Assembly: GCF_003852425.1 (NCBI RefSeq)
Contig: NZ_QAJN01000001.1
Location: 124,001 to 188,000 of the forward strand
Source of the DNA: Paucibacter sp. KBW04
GTDB taxonomy: Bacteria; Pseudomonadota; Gammaproteobacteria; Burkholderiales; Burkholderiaceae_C
Length of the DNA: 64,000 nt
Direction of reading: 5' to 3'
Part shown: in pieces, positions 37,652-46,658 of the stretch
How positions within the stretch are numbered: position 1 is the stretch's first letter
Layout of the letters: each line of letters opens with the position of its first letter
Position numbers and translations under genes: made by a program
Notes under the pieces: generated by a model
Told to the model about the DNA's origin: nothing
Seen by the model: only the letters and a program-made list of their open reading frames with translations
Databases searched by the model: none

Positions 37652-38836
37652 TTAGCCTTGCTTGTGGGTGGTGACGATGTGCTGCACAGCCTGCTCAAAG
37701 CTGACCGTGCGGCCAGCCTTGGATTCAGCTTCGCTAAAGGCCACGGCAGCGGCGGTGATGGCGGCCGGGTCTTTCATGTCGACCTCGGCGGGCTTGGTCT
37801 CATTGCGAACCAGCTCGGCAAATTCGACGCGAGGTGGCAGCGCCTTCATGGCCGCCTGGAAGACCTCAAGGGCGGGGGTTTCGGTCTTGGCATCGCCCTC
37901 GCCGAACTCGATGACCACGGCCGCAGCAGGCAGGGCCTCCATGAACTCCACCCAGCGCTTGCGCTCGGCGGGCAGCCAACGGCCCTCGGCCACCATCGCA
38001 TCGCCAAATGCAGCAATGCCTGCACTGCGCTGCTCCTTCGCGGCGGCGGCCTGGGCGGCCTCTTGTTCGGCCAAGCGCGCTTCGCGAGCATCCAGCTCGG
38101 CGGCACGCGCAGTCAGATCCGGGGTCAGTGTTTTCACTGCTTGCTCTCCTTCGGCATAGGCCGGGGTGGGTTGGGATGGGGTTGCGGTGGCCGTTTCGTC
38201 AGCGTCGGGCTGCTGCGCCAGGCGCTGCAGTTCGTCGACTGCGTAACTCGGGGTGACCTTGTCGGCCTCTTCAATGCCGAACTTGGCGATGAGCCACTCG
38301 CGGAGGCGACGCCACAGGTTGGCGTTCAGTTCATCGTCCCAGTCGGCAAACTCAACCAGGCCCGCCTCGGGCGCGGCAAAGTCGGCGAGGCCCTTCACGG
38401 AGGGCGGCGTGGCGCCCAGCCAGCCGACATGCTTCAGGTAGTACGCGCCGGGCTTGGGATTGCTGGGGTGGTCGGGCGGGTAGAAGCTCGCGCTGCGCTT
38501 CTTGTAGCGGCCCGCGCCGACCAGCTCGGCAAACGCGGGCTCGACCTGGCGGGAGCCAGTGATGCACAAGCGCCCCGCCTCATTGACGCCCAGGCTTTGA
38601 ACCCAGCCATAGGCCGGGCCATCAGTTTTGGGGTGGCCGATGACATGAGGCGCCTCATGCACAGCGGGGTCATAGCTGGCTGCGATGGCGGCCACGTCGG
38701 CCGCTGAAAAGTCAATGACCGCGCCGCTCATGGCCACGTGTCGGCCGGGCCTGAAAATCTCGACCTGGTCGAGGTTCACAACACCGCTCGCAACTTGAGC
38801 TGCAGCGGGATTTGCTTGGGAGGTTTGGGTTGCCAT
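37652..38836 (-). CDS. Mu I-like head maturation protease/scaffold
   Basis: 394 residues. The N-terminal half has the protein I features QVEIFRPGRHVAMSGAVIDF, HEAPHVIGHPKTDGPAYGWV and RYKKRSASFYPPDHPSNPKP (His and Ser of the protease). The C-terminal half is a charged coiled-coil scaffold (AAELDAREARLAEQEAAQAA). In Mu, I/Z scaffolds the prohead and is cleaved. It is the first gene of the leftward structural block. Confidence 0.92.
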   Translation of the reverse strand: MATQTSQANPAAAQVASGVVNLDQVEIFRPGRHVAMSGAVIDFSAADVAAIAASYDPAVHEAPHVIGHPKTDGPAYGWVQSLGVNEAGRLCITGSRQVEPAFAELVGAGRYKKRSASFYPPDHPSNPKPGAYYLKHVGWLGATPPSVKGLADFAAPEAGLVEFADWDDELNANLWRRLREWLIAKFGIEEADKVTPSYAVDELQRLAQQPDADETATATPSQPTPAYAEGEQAVKTLTPDLTARAAELDAREARLAEQEAAQAAAAKEQRSAGIAAFGDAMVAEGRWLPAERKRWVEFMEALPAAAVVIEFGEGDAKTETPALEVFQAAMKALPPRVEFAELVRNETKPAEVDMKDPAAITAAAVAFSEAESKAGRTVSFEQAVQHIVTTHKQG

Positions 38837-39288
38837 GCCGCCACTTTGTCGGGCGGCGGGAGCTGCGGCTATTCGCGGGCGCGAAAACTCAACAAAGGCT
38901 CAGGCAGGCGCTGAAAAGCACTTAAACCGTGGGGCAAGGCCAGCTCGAAGCATTCTAGACGCAGGTTCGCGTGAACAAAAAAGTTCTGAGTTGCACCCTT
39001 CGGTTGCCAACACTTTTACCTAGATTTCGCGCCCGCAATCTCCCAATGTGGATCGGGGCTGGGTTTCGCAGCAACAGCGCGCCAGCCGCACTCGGTGTGC
39101 GTACACCGAGGGGCGATTGAGCCTCGCCCTCTTCGTTTTTGAGCCGCATTGCGACCTCTGCCGGAATTCCTGATCCTCAACGGACTCAAGAAACACCCTG
39201 CTTTGCGTTTAAACGGGCCGACAAGCGTTTAAAAAGTCTCGCCCCGACCCATGCATGGGCTAGGTGAAGAATTTGCGCTAAATCGCGT
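38837..39288. promoter_or_regulatory. 452-base intergenic region ahead of the structural block
   Basis: No gene. It should hold the late promoter for the minus-strand capsid/tail block. Visible: the dyad TTCGC-GGGC-GCGAA at 38872-38885, two further TTTCGC half-sites near 39027 and 39064, and three copies of GCGTTT(A)A near 39205, 39225 and 39285. The first is the palindrome CGTTTAAACG. I see no clear -10/-35. Confidence 0.5.
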
Positions 39289-39870
39289 TTAATTTCCACT
39301 TGAGCTGGGAGTTGCAAGCTTCAACAAGGGGCCGATGGCTGCTCGGTTCACTTGGCCTACCTGTAAAGACAACTCGAAGACAGCCCAATACAACCTCAAG
39401 CGGGTCTCGGCTGGCATGGTGATGTTTCGCGCCCTCAGTTCCTCTGACGTCGCTTTCACAGACTCCTGCAAGAGAAATAGGTCTTGCTCACCGCCCTCCT
39501 GCCCGTGAACGCGCATTGCCTCCACCGTTGGGCATTCGACTCCCGCTGCCTCACGCCTACGGGCAACGATCTCCTGCAAGTTTGCAAATCGGTTGTCTGG
39601 CGGTGGCTCTTCGCCACGCATCGGCAGTTGCCCATTGACCAACCACTCTTGCCGCAATTGCAACTTTTCGCGCAACGCGAACAGTTCGTCCCCGCGCAAA
39701 TGCTTCACCCGGCCGAGCACCAGGCTCTTCACCCGGTCTAGCTTCACGCCCATCAAGTCAGCAAGGGTCTGCTGCTCCAAGTCGCTCTCTCGCAACACAA
39801 ACCGAATGCGATCCGCGAGCGAAGATTCTTCTTGCGGAGGTGAAAAGTTTTCGCTAGGATTCACTTGCAT
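39289..39870 (-). CDS. phage repressor (XRE/lambdoid type)
   Basis: 193 residues. SLADRIRFVLRESDLEQQTL with LADLMGVKLDRVKSLVLGRV is a lambda-repressor-like helix-turn-helix. The C-terminal part is helical, with no S24 peptidase Ser/Lys, so classical RecA cleavage is not expected. It is divergent from the Ner-like gene, 39 bases away, which makes it the immunity repressor by position. Mu's own c repressor is a different winged-helix type; this arrangement resembles BcepMu. Confidence 0.8.
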   Translation of the reverse strand: MQVNPSENFSPPQEESSLADRIRFVLRESDLEQQTLADLMGVKLDRVKSLVLGRVKHLRGDELFALREKLQLRQEWLVNGQLPMRGEEPPPDNRFANLQEIVARRREAAGVECPTVEAMRVHGQEGGEQDLFLLQESVKATSEELRARNITMPAETRLRLYWAVFELSLQVGQVNRAAIGPLLKLATPSSSGN

Positions 39871-39888
39871 TACTTCACTTAGTTTCGC
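39848..39888. promoter_or_regulatory. operator region of the immunity switch
   Basis: Between and at the starts of the divergent regulators: TTTTCGC at 39848-39854, TTCACTT at 39860-39866 and 39874-39880, TTTCGC at 39883-39888. The order TTTCGC, TTCACTT, TTCACTT, TTTCGC looks like paired regulator sites overlapping both promoters. Confidence 0.5.
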
Positions 39889-39909
39889 TTGGCCCCGAGG
39901 ATAACGCTG

Positions 39910-40104
39910 ATGAGGCGCAATAAAACACCTGCTGATGTGAAAAAGGAACTATCACGCAAAGGCGTGTCAGTAGCCGGATGGGCCCGCAAGCACAGCGTGC
40001 CGCAGCAAACGGTCCGTGATTTGCTCAGCGGTAAGGCAAAGGGTCACCGAGGTATCGCCCATCGCGCCGCTGTGCTACTGGGTATCAAGGACGGTGAGCT
40101 ATGA
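39910..40104 (+). CDS. Ner-like regulator, BcepMu gp16 family
   Basis: 64 residues, one small helix-turn-helix: TPADVKKELSRKGVSVAGWA, then KHSVPQQTVRDLLSGKAKGH and RGIAHRAAVLLGIKDGEL. That match to the BcepMu-gp16 family is strong. It stands where ner stands in Mu, first gene of the early transcript, overlapping the transposase start (ATGA). It probably represses the repressor promoter and its own. Confidence 0.85.
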   Translation: MRRNKTPADVKKELSRKGVSVAGWARKHSVPQQTVRDLLSGKAKGHRGIAHRAAVLLGIKDGEL

Positions 40105-42449
40105 GTAGCACCGCCCGAGTCACGGCCGCGCAACTTGCGGGCCTGCCTGAAATGCCTGCAGACAAGTCCGGCGTCATTCGCCGCGCCGCAGCAGCGGGCT
40201 GGTCATATATAGAAGAGCCGGGCCGGGGCGGCATGCGCAAGCTGTATGACGTCGCTCAGCTGCCCGCCGCCACACGAGCAGCGCTGGCCTGGAAGCAACC
40301 CAACGTCTTGGTCGCTGGGCAAGATGCGCTGGCCGCCCAGGTGCAGGTGGCAGCAGCTGGCCGCAGCGAGGGTGCCAGGCTGGCGCTGCGGGGAGGCCTT
40401 GAGGCCCGCGCCGCACAGGCTCGCGCCCAGAGCAGCTTGCGCCAGGCCGCTGAGCTACCTGCAGCCGCTCAGGCCCGGATGGACGCCAAGCTGGCGATCA
40501 TTCGCGCCTTCTCGCTGTATGCAAAAGATGCCGGGCTGCCAACCCACCAGGCGCGAACGGCCTTCACCTTGGCCTACAACGCAGGCGCGATTGAAGTCCC
40601 CCCTAGCGTTCGCTTGGTTGTACCCAGCACGAGCGACAGCAGCATCGAGCGCTGGCAGGCCCAGGTCAAAAAGGGTGGGATCACTGCCTTGGCGGGTGCT
40701 TATGGCAACCGGGCAGGCAGCGGTTTGGTGGACACGCAACCAGCGCTGCAGGAGTTTGTGAAGGCCATGCTGGTGCAGTACCCACATGCGCGAGCGACGC
40801 ATGTCATGCAGGGCCTGAAAGCCCGCTTCAACTCCTCTGAAAACCCCCTGCCAGCCCGGGCTGTGCTGCCCAGCATGCGCACGCTGGAGCGCTGGATGCA
40901 TGAATGGCGTGTGGCGAATGCGGAGGTATTGCAAGCCATTGCGAACCCCGATGCATGGAAGAACAACTACATGCTGGCCCTGGGCTCCAAGAGCGAAGGC
41001 ATCACCGAACTGAACCAGCTGTGGGAGCTGGACAGCAGCCCCGCCGATCTGCTGCTGTCAGATGGCCGCTACAGCCTGATAGGAGGCATCGACGTCGGCA
41101 CCCGCTGGCCTCGTTTGATCGTGAGCCGCACAAGCAAGGCCACGGCCGTGGCCGCCCTGGTACGCCGCATGCTGCTGGACTTCGGCGTGCCACAGCGCGT
41201 GAAGACAGACAACGGCAGTGACTACACCAGCCATCACATCACCCGGGTCTTCAGCGCCCTGAGCGATCCAGGCCGCGAAATGCAGGAGTTGTGCCCACCG
41301 TTCCAGCCCTGGCACAAACCGCACATTGAGCGCTTCTTCGGCAGCTTTACACGCAGCCTGGTCGAGCTTTGCGCGGGATACATCGGGCATAACGTCGCCG
41401 AGCGCAGCGCCATTGAGGCCCGCAAGAGCTTCGCTGACCGGCTGATGAAACGTGGCGAGGTGGTGGAGTTGCGCATGACGGCCGCCGACTTGCAGGCCTT
41501 CTGCGACAACTGGATCAACGACGTCTACATGCACAACCCGCATGAAGGCCTGGGCGGCATTACGCCATTTGAAGCGGCTGCACGAGGCTGCGCTGACCGG
41601 CGCGTGATTGACGACGAACACACGCTGGATGTATTGCTGGCCGAGGCCCCGGAGAACGGCGGCCGCCGCACAGTTGGCAAGAAAGGCATTCGCCTGGACG
41701 GCACCTACTTCATTGCGCCTGAGCTGGAGGCATGGGCGGGCCGCGAGGTGTATGTGCGCTTTGACGCCCTCAAGCATGACTTGGGCACGGTGTATGTGTT
41801 CGGCGGCGACGAGCAGCAATTCATCTGCCTGGCCGAAGCACCCGAGCGCACCGGTATGGACCGCCGCGAAGTCGCCAGCAAGGCCAAGGCGATGCAGACC
41901 AAACGCGTGCAGGATCAGCGCCGCGCGCTCAAGGCTGCAGCCAAGAGGGTGGGCACCGACCAGGTCGTCGATGAGATCCTGCGGGAGCGGGCCACGGCCG
42001 CAGGCAAGCTCAGCTCCCTAGTCCCCAAGCGCGGTACCGCGCACACCAGCCCAGGGCTGGAGGCCGCCGCCAGCGCGGCAGCAGCAGTGACCGCTCCCCG
42101 CCGCAGCACGGCCGACCTGGCCGAGCTGCAGGCGGTGCAAGACGCCCGCCTGCGCATTTCTGCCGAGGAGGTGCCCAAGGGCACACCCAACGAACTGGCT
42201 GCACAACGCCAGGCCCGCGATGGCGGTATTGCCACCCCGATGTTTGAAAGCCTTGCTCAGCGGGTGGATTGGCTGCTGCGCCAAGCCAATGTGCGTGAGC
42301 TGAGCCTGGAGGAGGCCGACTGCCTGGCGCAGTTCAAACGCGCCCAACCCGCCAGCTATCGCCGCTTGACTGAGCTGGTGGCCGAGCAGGCCAAGGCTGA
42401 AAAAGAAAACGCCCCTGACCGCGTTGCAGGCGGTTCAGGAGCGATTTGA
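40101..42449 (+). CDS. A: Mu-type DDE transposase A
   Basis: 782 residues. The N-terminal MuA DNA-binding domain is around residues 8-65 (GWSYIEEPGRGGMRKLYDVA). The RNase-H-fold catalytic core has Asp311 in LWELDSSPADLL, Asp370 in RVKTDNGSDYTS and Glu410 in KPHIERFFGSF. A beta-barrel and a C-terminal tail that would contact B follow. It cuts the phage ends and joins them to target DNA for integration and replicative transposition. All three acidic residues are present, so it should be active. Confidence 0.96.
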   Translation: MSSTARVTAAQLAGLPEMPADKSGVIRRAAAAGWSYIEEPGRGGMRKLYDVAQLPAATRAALAWKQPNVLVAGQDALAAQVQVAAAGRSEGARLALRGGLEARAAQARAQSSLRQAAELPAAAQARMDAKLAIIRAFSLYAKDAGLPTHQARTAFTLAYNAGAIEVPPSVRLVVPSTSDSSIERWQAQVKKGGITALAGAYGNRAGSGLVDTQPALQEFVKAMLVQYPHARATHVMQGLKARFNSSENPLPARAVLPSMRTLERWMHEWRVANAEVLQAIANPDAWKNNYMLALGSKSEGITELNQLWELDSSPADLLLSDGRYSLIGGIDVGTRWPRLIVSRTSKATAVAALVRRMLLDFGVPQRVKTDNGSDYTSHHITRVFSALSDPGREMQELCPPFQPWHKPHIERFFGSFTRSLVELCAGYIGHNVAERSAIEARKSFADRLMKRGEVVELRMTAADLQAFCDNWINDVYMHNPHEGLGGITPFEAAARGCADRRVIDDEHTLDVLLAEAPENGGRRTVGKKGIRLDGTYFIAPELEAWAGREVYVRFDALKHDLGTVYVFGGDEQQFICLAEAPERTGMDRREVASKAKAMQTKRVQDQRRALKAAAKRVGTDQVVDEILRERATAAGKLSSLVPKRGTAHTSPGLEAAASAAAAVTAPRRSTADLAELQAVQDARLRISAEEVPKGTPNELAAQRQARDGGIATPMFESLAQRVDWLLRQANVRELSLEEADCLAQFKRAQPASYRRLTELVAEQAKAEKENAPDRVAGGSGAI

Positions 42450-42495
42450 ACGGGCCACGAAGGCCATTGATTGACACAACAAAGGAGTCCATTTT

Positions 42496-43221
42496 ATGCG
42501 CAACAAACTCGCCCTGGTCAAGAACGTCGCCGCCCTGCAGCTCGCGTATGAGGCCCTGAGTGGCCGCGATGCAGGCATCCCTGGCATGGCGCTGGTGTAC
42601 GGATACACGGGCGCTGGCAAGACCACGGCCATCACCTGGCTGGTGAACAGAACCCGGGGCATCTATGTGCGGGCCGCCGCGACCTGGACGCCCAGCACCA
42701 TGCTGGGCCGAATCATGATTGAGTTGGGCGCGACGCCGCTGAGCAAAAGCGCCGCGATGGTGGACTACATCGTGAGCGCGCTGACCGAGACGCAACGCCC
42801 GCTGTTTGTGGATGAGGCCGACTATCTGCTCGGCAACATCAAGATGATTGAGACGCTGCGCGACATTCACGACCTCAGTGGCGTCCCTGTGGTGCTGATC
42901 GGCATGGAGGGTATTGAACGCCGCCTTGTGCATCGCCCTCAGCTTGCCCGGCGCATCAGCCACTGGGTTGAATTCCTGCAGAGCGATTTGGACGATGCTC
43001 GCACGCTGGCCTCGACGGTGTGTGAGGTGAGCCTGGACGAAGAGCTGCTGCAGCGCCTACACACTGAATCAGCTGGGTCGATGGGACTGATGGCGGTGGG
43101 GCTTGCTCGCATTGAAGCATTTGCGAAAGCCAACGGCTGGGCGGTGGTAACCGGTGAGCAATGGGGTGACCGCAAGCTGCATATGGGCGGCGCACCGAAA
43201 GCCAAGGCGGGAGCACGCTGA
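42496..43221 (+). CDS. B: MuB-like AAA+ ATPase, transposition target protein
   Basis: 241 residues, shorter than MuB (312) because the N-terminal helix-turn-helix appendage is absent. Walker A is GYTGAGKT at 36-43 and Walker B is PLFVDEAD around 102-109. GMEGIERRLVHRPQLARRIS carries the sensor and arginine finger region. It binds target DNA as ATP filaments and gives target immunity with A. AAAGGAG precedes the ATG. Confidence 0.93.
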   Translation: MRNKLALVKNVAALQLAYEALSGRDAGIPGMALVYGYTGAGKTTAITWLVNRTRGIYVRAAATWTPSTMLGRIMIELGATPLSKSAAMVDYIVSALTETQRPLFVDEADYLLGNIKMIETLRDIHDLSGVPVVLIGMEGIERRLVHRPQLARRISHWVEFLQSDLDDARTLASTVCEVSLDEELLQRLHTESAGSMGLMAVGLARIEAFAKANGWAVVTGEQWGDRKLHMGGAPKAKAGAR

Positions 43222-43562
43222 TGACCCGCAAAACCGGAGCCTACAACAAAAGCTCTGTGGCTCCTGGCCTTCAACGCGCTTGGCAAAGTCTGCGCATCTT
43301 GCGCACCTGCACGCGCGGCGATATCAGCGCCACCGCTGAGTTGGCTGACGCCACGGTCCGCGCCTACGTGAGCGCCCTGATCAAAGCGGGCTTCATCAAA
43401 GTGACGCGCCCTCGTACACGGCGCTATGCAGGCGTCCAGGAGGTGATCACGTTGGTTCGAAATACTGGACCAATCGCCCCAATCGCACGCGCTGACGGCA
43501 ATGGTGTCTACGACCGGAACACCGACACCACTTGGAACAACAAGGGCGAGGTGCAGAAATGA
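43221..43562 (+). CDS. early phage winged-helix-like protein
   Basis: 113 residues. SLRILRTCTRGDISATAELA, DATVRAYVSALIKAGFIKVT and RPRTRRYAG look like a winged helix with a basic wing. It is coupled to B (TGATG) and to the next gene (ATGA). Probably a DNA-binding early protein; target unknown. Confidence 0.65.
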   Translation: MTRKTGAYNKSSVAPGLQRAWQSLRILRTCTRGDISATAELADATVRAYVSALIKAGFIKVTRPRTRRYAGVQEVITLVRNTGPIAPIARADGNGVYDRNTDTTWNNKGEVQK

Positions 43563-44140
43563 GCCCCGAAGCAACTCAACCCGCTTGGCTCAAGCACCTG
43601 GCCGACCACTGCCGACAGTACGGCCAGCGCCACGCCGCAAACATGTTGGGTTACAGCGCCACCACGATCAATCAATGCCTGAAGGGGTCTTACATGGCCG
43701 ACACCAAACAGATTGAGCAGCGCGTGCGTGAGCGCCTCACCGACACCTGGCTGCATACCTTGCGCCTGGCCTGCGAACGCGGCACTCAGGCGCAGGCTGC
43801 CCAGCAGATCGGCGTCAGCGAAACCACCGTCAGCCAGGTGCTCTCGGGCAACTACAAGGCCAACACGCTGCGCATTGAACGCCGCGTGCGCGGTGAGCTG
43901 ATGGGCGCTGAGTGCGATTGCCCGGTGATGGGCGATGTGAGCCTGCGCGTCTGCCAAGACGTGCAGGAGCGCCAGCCTGGTAAGTCAGGCACAGGCATCG
44001 GCAACCCGCAACACGCACAGGCCTGGCATGCGTGCCGAGGCAGCGGGCGATTCATTAAGGCGGGCCAGTGCCCGCATTTCAACGGAGCCGGGGCCAAGTC
44101 GGCAACTGCGCTCGCAACACAGGAGGGCAAGCAGACATGA
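43559..44140 (+). CDS. early phage protein with two helix-turn-helix units and a Cys-rich tail
   Basis: 193 residues. Two similar helix-turn-helix units follow each other: GQRHAANMLGYSATTINQCL and AQAAQQIGVSETTVSQVLSG, each followed by a basic helix (KQIEQRVRERL; LRIERRVRGEL). The tail has Cys in ECDCPVMGDVSLRVCQDV and ACRGSGRFIKAGQCPHF, possibly a metal site. The duplication suggests binding to a direct repeat. Function unknown. Confidence 0.65.
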   Translation: MSPEATQPAWLKHLADHCRQYGQRHAANMLGYSATTINQCLKGSYMADTKQIEQRVRERLTDTWLHTLRLACERGTQAQAAQQIGVSETTVSQVLSGNYKANTLRIERRVRGELMGAECDCPVMGDVSLRVCQDVQERQPGKSGTGIGNPQHAQAWHACRGSGRFIKAGQCPHFNGAGAKSATALATQEGKQT

Positions 44141-44286
44141 AACCCGTTCAAGTGATCCGCACGCATCGGTCCGCATGGGCTAAGGCCTGGGACTTCCTCG
44201 CCTCATGGCTCAAGGAGCCGGAGGTGTATGTCTCCCTGACGATGGCAATTTGCGCCGGTTGCTATTTCTTGATGTTCGGAGGCTGA
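44137..44286 (+). CDS. 49-residue single-span membrane protein
   Basis: A basic N terminus (VIRTHRSAWAKAWDF) is followed by one transmembrane segment VYVSLTMAICAGCYFLMFGG at the C-terminal end. ATGA overlap with the preceding gene. Unknown; early position argues against a lysis role. Confidence 0.6.
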   Translation: MKPVQVIRTHRSAWAKAWDFLASWLKEPEVYVSLTMAICAGCYFLMFGG

Positions 44287-44287
44287 C

Positions 44288-44632
44288 ATGCATGAATCCA
44301 GCCCACAGATCGACTACGTCAAGACCAAGCTCCTGCAGGTGCTCGCCGTCCATAACACAGGCGCAGCGAATGGCGTCAGTGCCCGGATCCTGGCCGCCGT
44401 CGTCGGCTGTGACGAGCGCACTTTGCGCAGCGTGATCAGCACCGCGCGCAATGAGGGCATCGCCATCGCGGGCACCCCCAGCACCGGCTACTACATCGCG
44501 GAGACGGCCGAGGAGCTGGAGGCCTGCTGCCAGTTCCTGCGGGCCCGCGCCATGCACAGCCTCGGTATCGAAGCACAGCTGCGCCGCATGCCCCTGGCTG
44601 ATCTGCTGGGCCAGCTGCATTTGCCTACCTAA
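44288..44632 (+). CDS. early phage winged-helix protein
   Basis: 114 residues. KTKLLQVLAVHNTGAANGVS, ARILAAVVGCDERTLRSVIS and the wing GIAIAGTPSTGYYIAETAEE form a winged helix; the tail is helical. Similar small regulators occur in the early region of BcepMu-like phages. Target unknown. Confidence 0.65.
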   Translation: MHESSPQIDYVKTKLLQVLAVHNTGAANGVSARILAAVVGCDERTLRSVISTARNEGIAIAGTPSTGYYIAETAEELEACCQFLRARAMHSLGIEAQLRRMPLADLLGQLHLPT

Positions 44633-44641
44633 AGGACAACC

Positions 44642-44872
44642 ATGCCCAAGCCATCCAGAGAACAAGTCTTGAAGGTCGGGGATCGGATCAACGATCTTCT
44701 CAATTCGCTTGATGTTCCGCATGAGGCAGTCCTATCGGCTCTGCTCAGCATCTACGTCAGCATCGCCGCCGTCCTGCCGTGCTGCCGGGATTCATGCATC
44801 GCCAATCTGGCCCGCGCGAAGAGCATTTTGGAAGCCTCATCCGACGCTCCCATCCATCCAAAACCTCACTGA
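44642..44872 (+). CDS. hypothetical early phage protein
   Basis: 76 residues: SREQVLKVGDRINDLLNSLD then a hydrophobic region with CCRDSCIANLARAKSIL. No recognised family. It lies in the dense early transcript with short spacers on both sides. Confidence 0.55.
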   Translation: MPKPSREQVLKVGDRINDLLNSLDVPHEAVLSALLSIYVSIAAVLPCCRDSCIANLARAKSILEASSDAPIHPKPH

Positions 44873-44883
44873 AAGGAAATCTC

Positions 44884-45507
44884 ATGAGCGAGATCAAAAC
44901 AGACGTCCCCACTGGCTTCATGCGCGACGCGCAAGGCCGACTGGTTCCCGAGAGCATGGTCAAGCCGATTGACAAGCTGCGCGATCAGACCGTGCGCGAC
45001 CTCATCGGCAAAGCCCTTGTGATCAACAAGGCGCTTGCTGAGTACAAAGCCCGCGCCTTCGCAGATATCGCCGCAATGGTGATCACCAGCGCCGAGCAGT
45101 TTGAAGTGAAGCTGGGCGGCGACAAGGGCAACGTCACGCTGTACAGCTTCGACGGCGAGTTCAAAGTCGTGCGCCAGGTGCAAGAGAACATCAAGTTCGA
45201 CGAGCGCCTTAAAGCAGCCAAGGCGCTGATCGATGAGTGCATCACCGAATGGTCTGACGGCAGCTCAGACGAAATCAAGGTGCTGATCAATGACGCCTTC
45301 CAGGTCAATGCCGAGGGCGACGTCAACACCAATCGAGTATTGGGCCTGCGCCGCCTGAACATCCGCGCGCCCAAGTGGCTGCGCGCGATGGATGCGATTG
45401 GCGAGAGCTTCAGCGTGGTGGGCAGCCGCAGCTATGTGCGCCTCTACCGACGCGTCGGGGACACCGACAAATACCAAGCGATCACGCTGGACCTGGCTTC
45501 GGTTTAA
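44884..45507 (+). CDS. DUF3164 family early phage protein
   Basis: 207 residues. GFMRDAQGRLVPESMVKPID, KLGGDKGNVTLYSFDGEFKV and NLRxxLGLRRLNIRAP-like RVLGLRRLNIRAPKWLRAMD are the DUF3164 features, a family common in the early regions of Mu-like phages and often mislabelled as a sulfate transporter. AGGAAATCTC precedes the ATG. Role unknown. Confidence 0.85.
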   Translation: MSEIKTDVPTGFMRDAQGRLVPESMVKPIDKLRDQTVRDLIGKALVINKALAEYKARAFADIAAMVITSAEQFEVKLGGDKGNVTLYSFDGEFKVVRQVQENIKFDERLKAAKALIDECITEWSDGSSDEIKVLINDAFQVNAEGDVNTNRVLGLRRLNIRAPKWLRAMDAIGESFSVVGSRSYVRLYRRVGDTDKYQAITLDLASV

Positions 45508-45534
45508 ACCCTCTTCAAACCATAGGAGACTTCG

Positions 45535-45768
45535 ATGGGAACGCGAACAACGGAGATACGCAGGGCCACGCTGGCGGACTTACAGAACGCAGTTGTTTGG
45601 TCTGATGAATGCCCTGGACGCTTGCAGTTGGAAGATGTGCATCAGCTGGTTGGCATCACAGCTAAGCGCCTCGGCTTCAACGCTCTGGGCCAGGGCCTGG
45701 CCCTGGACCTGGGCAATGGTTTCACCTTGACTTGCACCACCAGCAAAACACCCGAGGTGAAGAAATGA
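45535..45768 (+). CDS. hypothetical early phage protein
   Basis: 77 residues, EIRRATLADLQNAVVWSDEC, QLEDVHQLVGITAKRLGFNA, ending in a beta hairpin. No family recognised. ATGA overlap with the next gene. Confidence 0.5.
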   Translation: MGTRTTEIRRATLADLQNAVVWSDECPGRLQLEDVHQLVGITAKRLGFNALGQGLALDLGNGFTLTCTTSKTPEVKK

Positions 45769-45986
45769 TCGCCACCCTCATGGAACAGGTGCGCGCCGCC
45801 TTCAAGGCCAGGCCGCCGCAGCCTACGCGAGTGGGCCTGCTCAACACGGGCGAGCTGGTGGTGCTGGACGCCAGCGGCGGCACGCTGGTGTTTGCAGCGC
45901 AAACGACACGGCTGATCCGGGAAGCAATCGTCGATTGCGAGTTGGTCCTGGACTTGGACAAAGTGGGGGCTGGCTGCAATGACTAA
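45765..45986 (+). CDS. hypothetical early phage protein
   Basis: 73 residues with a beta-rich body (LNTGELVVLDASGGTLVFAA). No family recognised. Overlaps its neighbours at both ends, which supports it being translated. Confidence 0.5.
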   Translation: MIATLMEQVRAAFKARPPQPTRVGLLNTGELVVLDASGGTLVFAAQTTRLIREAIVDCELVLDLDKVGAGCND

Positions 45987-46419
45987 CACGAATCAATCCA
46001 CTCGCCCTGATTATCGGCTTGAGCTGATCAAATGGATCAGCCCAACAGTCAAGATGCCCCGGCACATGGCGACCGTTGAAATCGCCGTCATGTGCGATGA
46101 CGGCATTCAACGAAAAGACCGAGGCTGGTACGACTCTGACGCGCGTCAGTGGTTTGACTGGAGCGGTTGGCCGCTGCAATACCCGCCGCTTTGGTGGGCT
46201 GATGAGTCCACCGAGCCAGTTTCCTCTGAAGTTCTAAGCGCCCTTGACCAGCTCAAGGTGGCAGTGATTGCCGCAGCGTTTGGTATCAACGCGCTTGATG
46301 AGCGAGCGTTGCTGGAGCGCCTGGAGGGACTCTGCCTAGAGGGCGTCAAGATAGGCGTGGCCGCATCAAACCAAGCGTTCGGAAAGATCCATGCCGCACG
46401 TGCCGAGGTGCCAGCGTGA
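45979..46419 (+). CDS. hypothetical early phage protein
   Basis: 146 residues. The N-terminal half has IAVMCDDGIQRKDRGWYDSD followed by a Trp-rich WFDWSGWPLQYPPLWWADES; the C-terminal half is a helical DQLKVAVIAAAFGINALDER. No family recognised. Confidence 0.5.
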   Translation: MTNTNQSTRPDYRLELIKWISPTVKMPRHMATVEIAVMCDDGIQRKDRGWYDSDARQWFDWSGWPLQYPPLWWADESTEPVSSEVLSALDQLKVAVIAAAFGINALDERALLERLEGLCLEGVKIGVAASNQAFGKIHAARAEVPA

Positions 46420-46658
46420 GCCCCGCTGTACAGGCCACGACGGTGGTCAAAGTGTTCGACCGGTCCGGTGCTTACGTGACGGCCACGGTGCGCGGCAAAC
46501 GGGCCAGCTGCACGGGTGGTGCCGTGGCAGCAGGTATGGCCCTGGCATGCAAGCTCTGGCCCGATCCGGGCAAGCGCCAGGCTGAGGCCCTGCCCGAGCA
46601 CCGCGTGCCCGGCGAAACCCTGGTGCGGCTGACGTATGAGAGCGAGGCCCGCTCATGA
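46416..46658 (+). CDS. hypothetical early phage protein
   Basis: 80 residues from a GTG that overlaps the previous stop (GTGA). VVKVFDRSGAYVTATVRGKR and ASCTGGAVAAGMALACKLWP suggest a small beta-alpha domain. It overlaps gemA by ATGA. No family recognised. Confidence 0.5.
   Translation: MSPAVQATTVVKVFDRSGAYVTATVRGKRASCTGGAVAAGMALACKLWPDPGKRQAEALPEHRVPGETLVRLTYESEARS

Noticed and set aside
39205-39291. GCGTTTAA repeats near the end of the repressor gene as a clear promoter or replication origin
   Set aside because: Only three short copies with irregular spacing; kept as part of the regulatory region but not called as a separate element.
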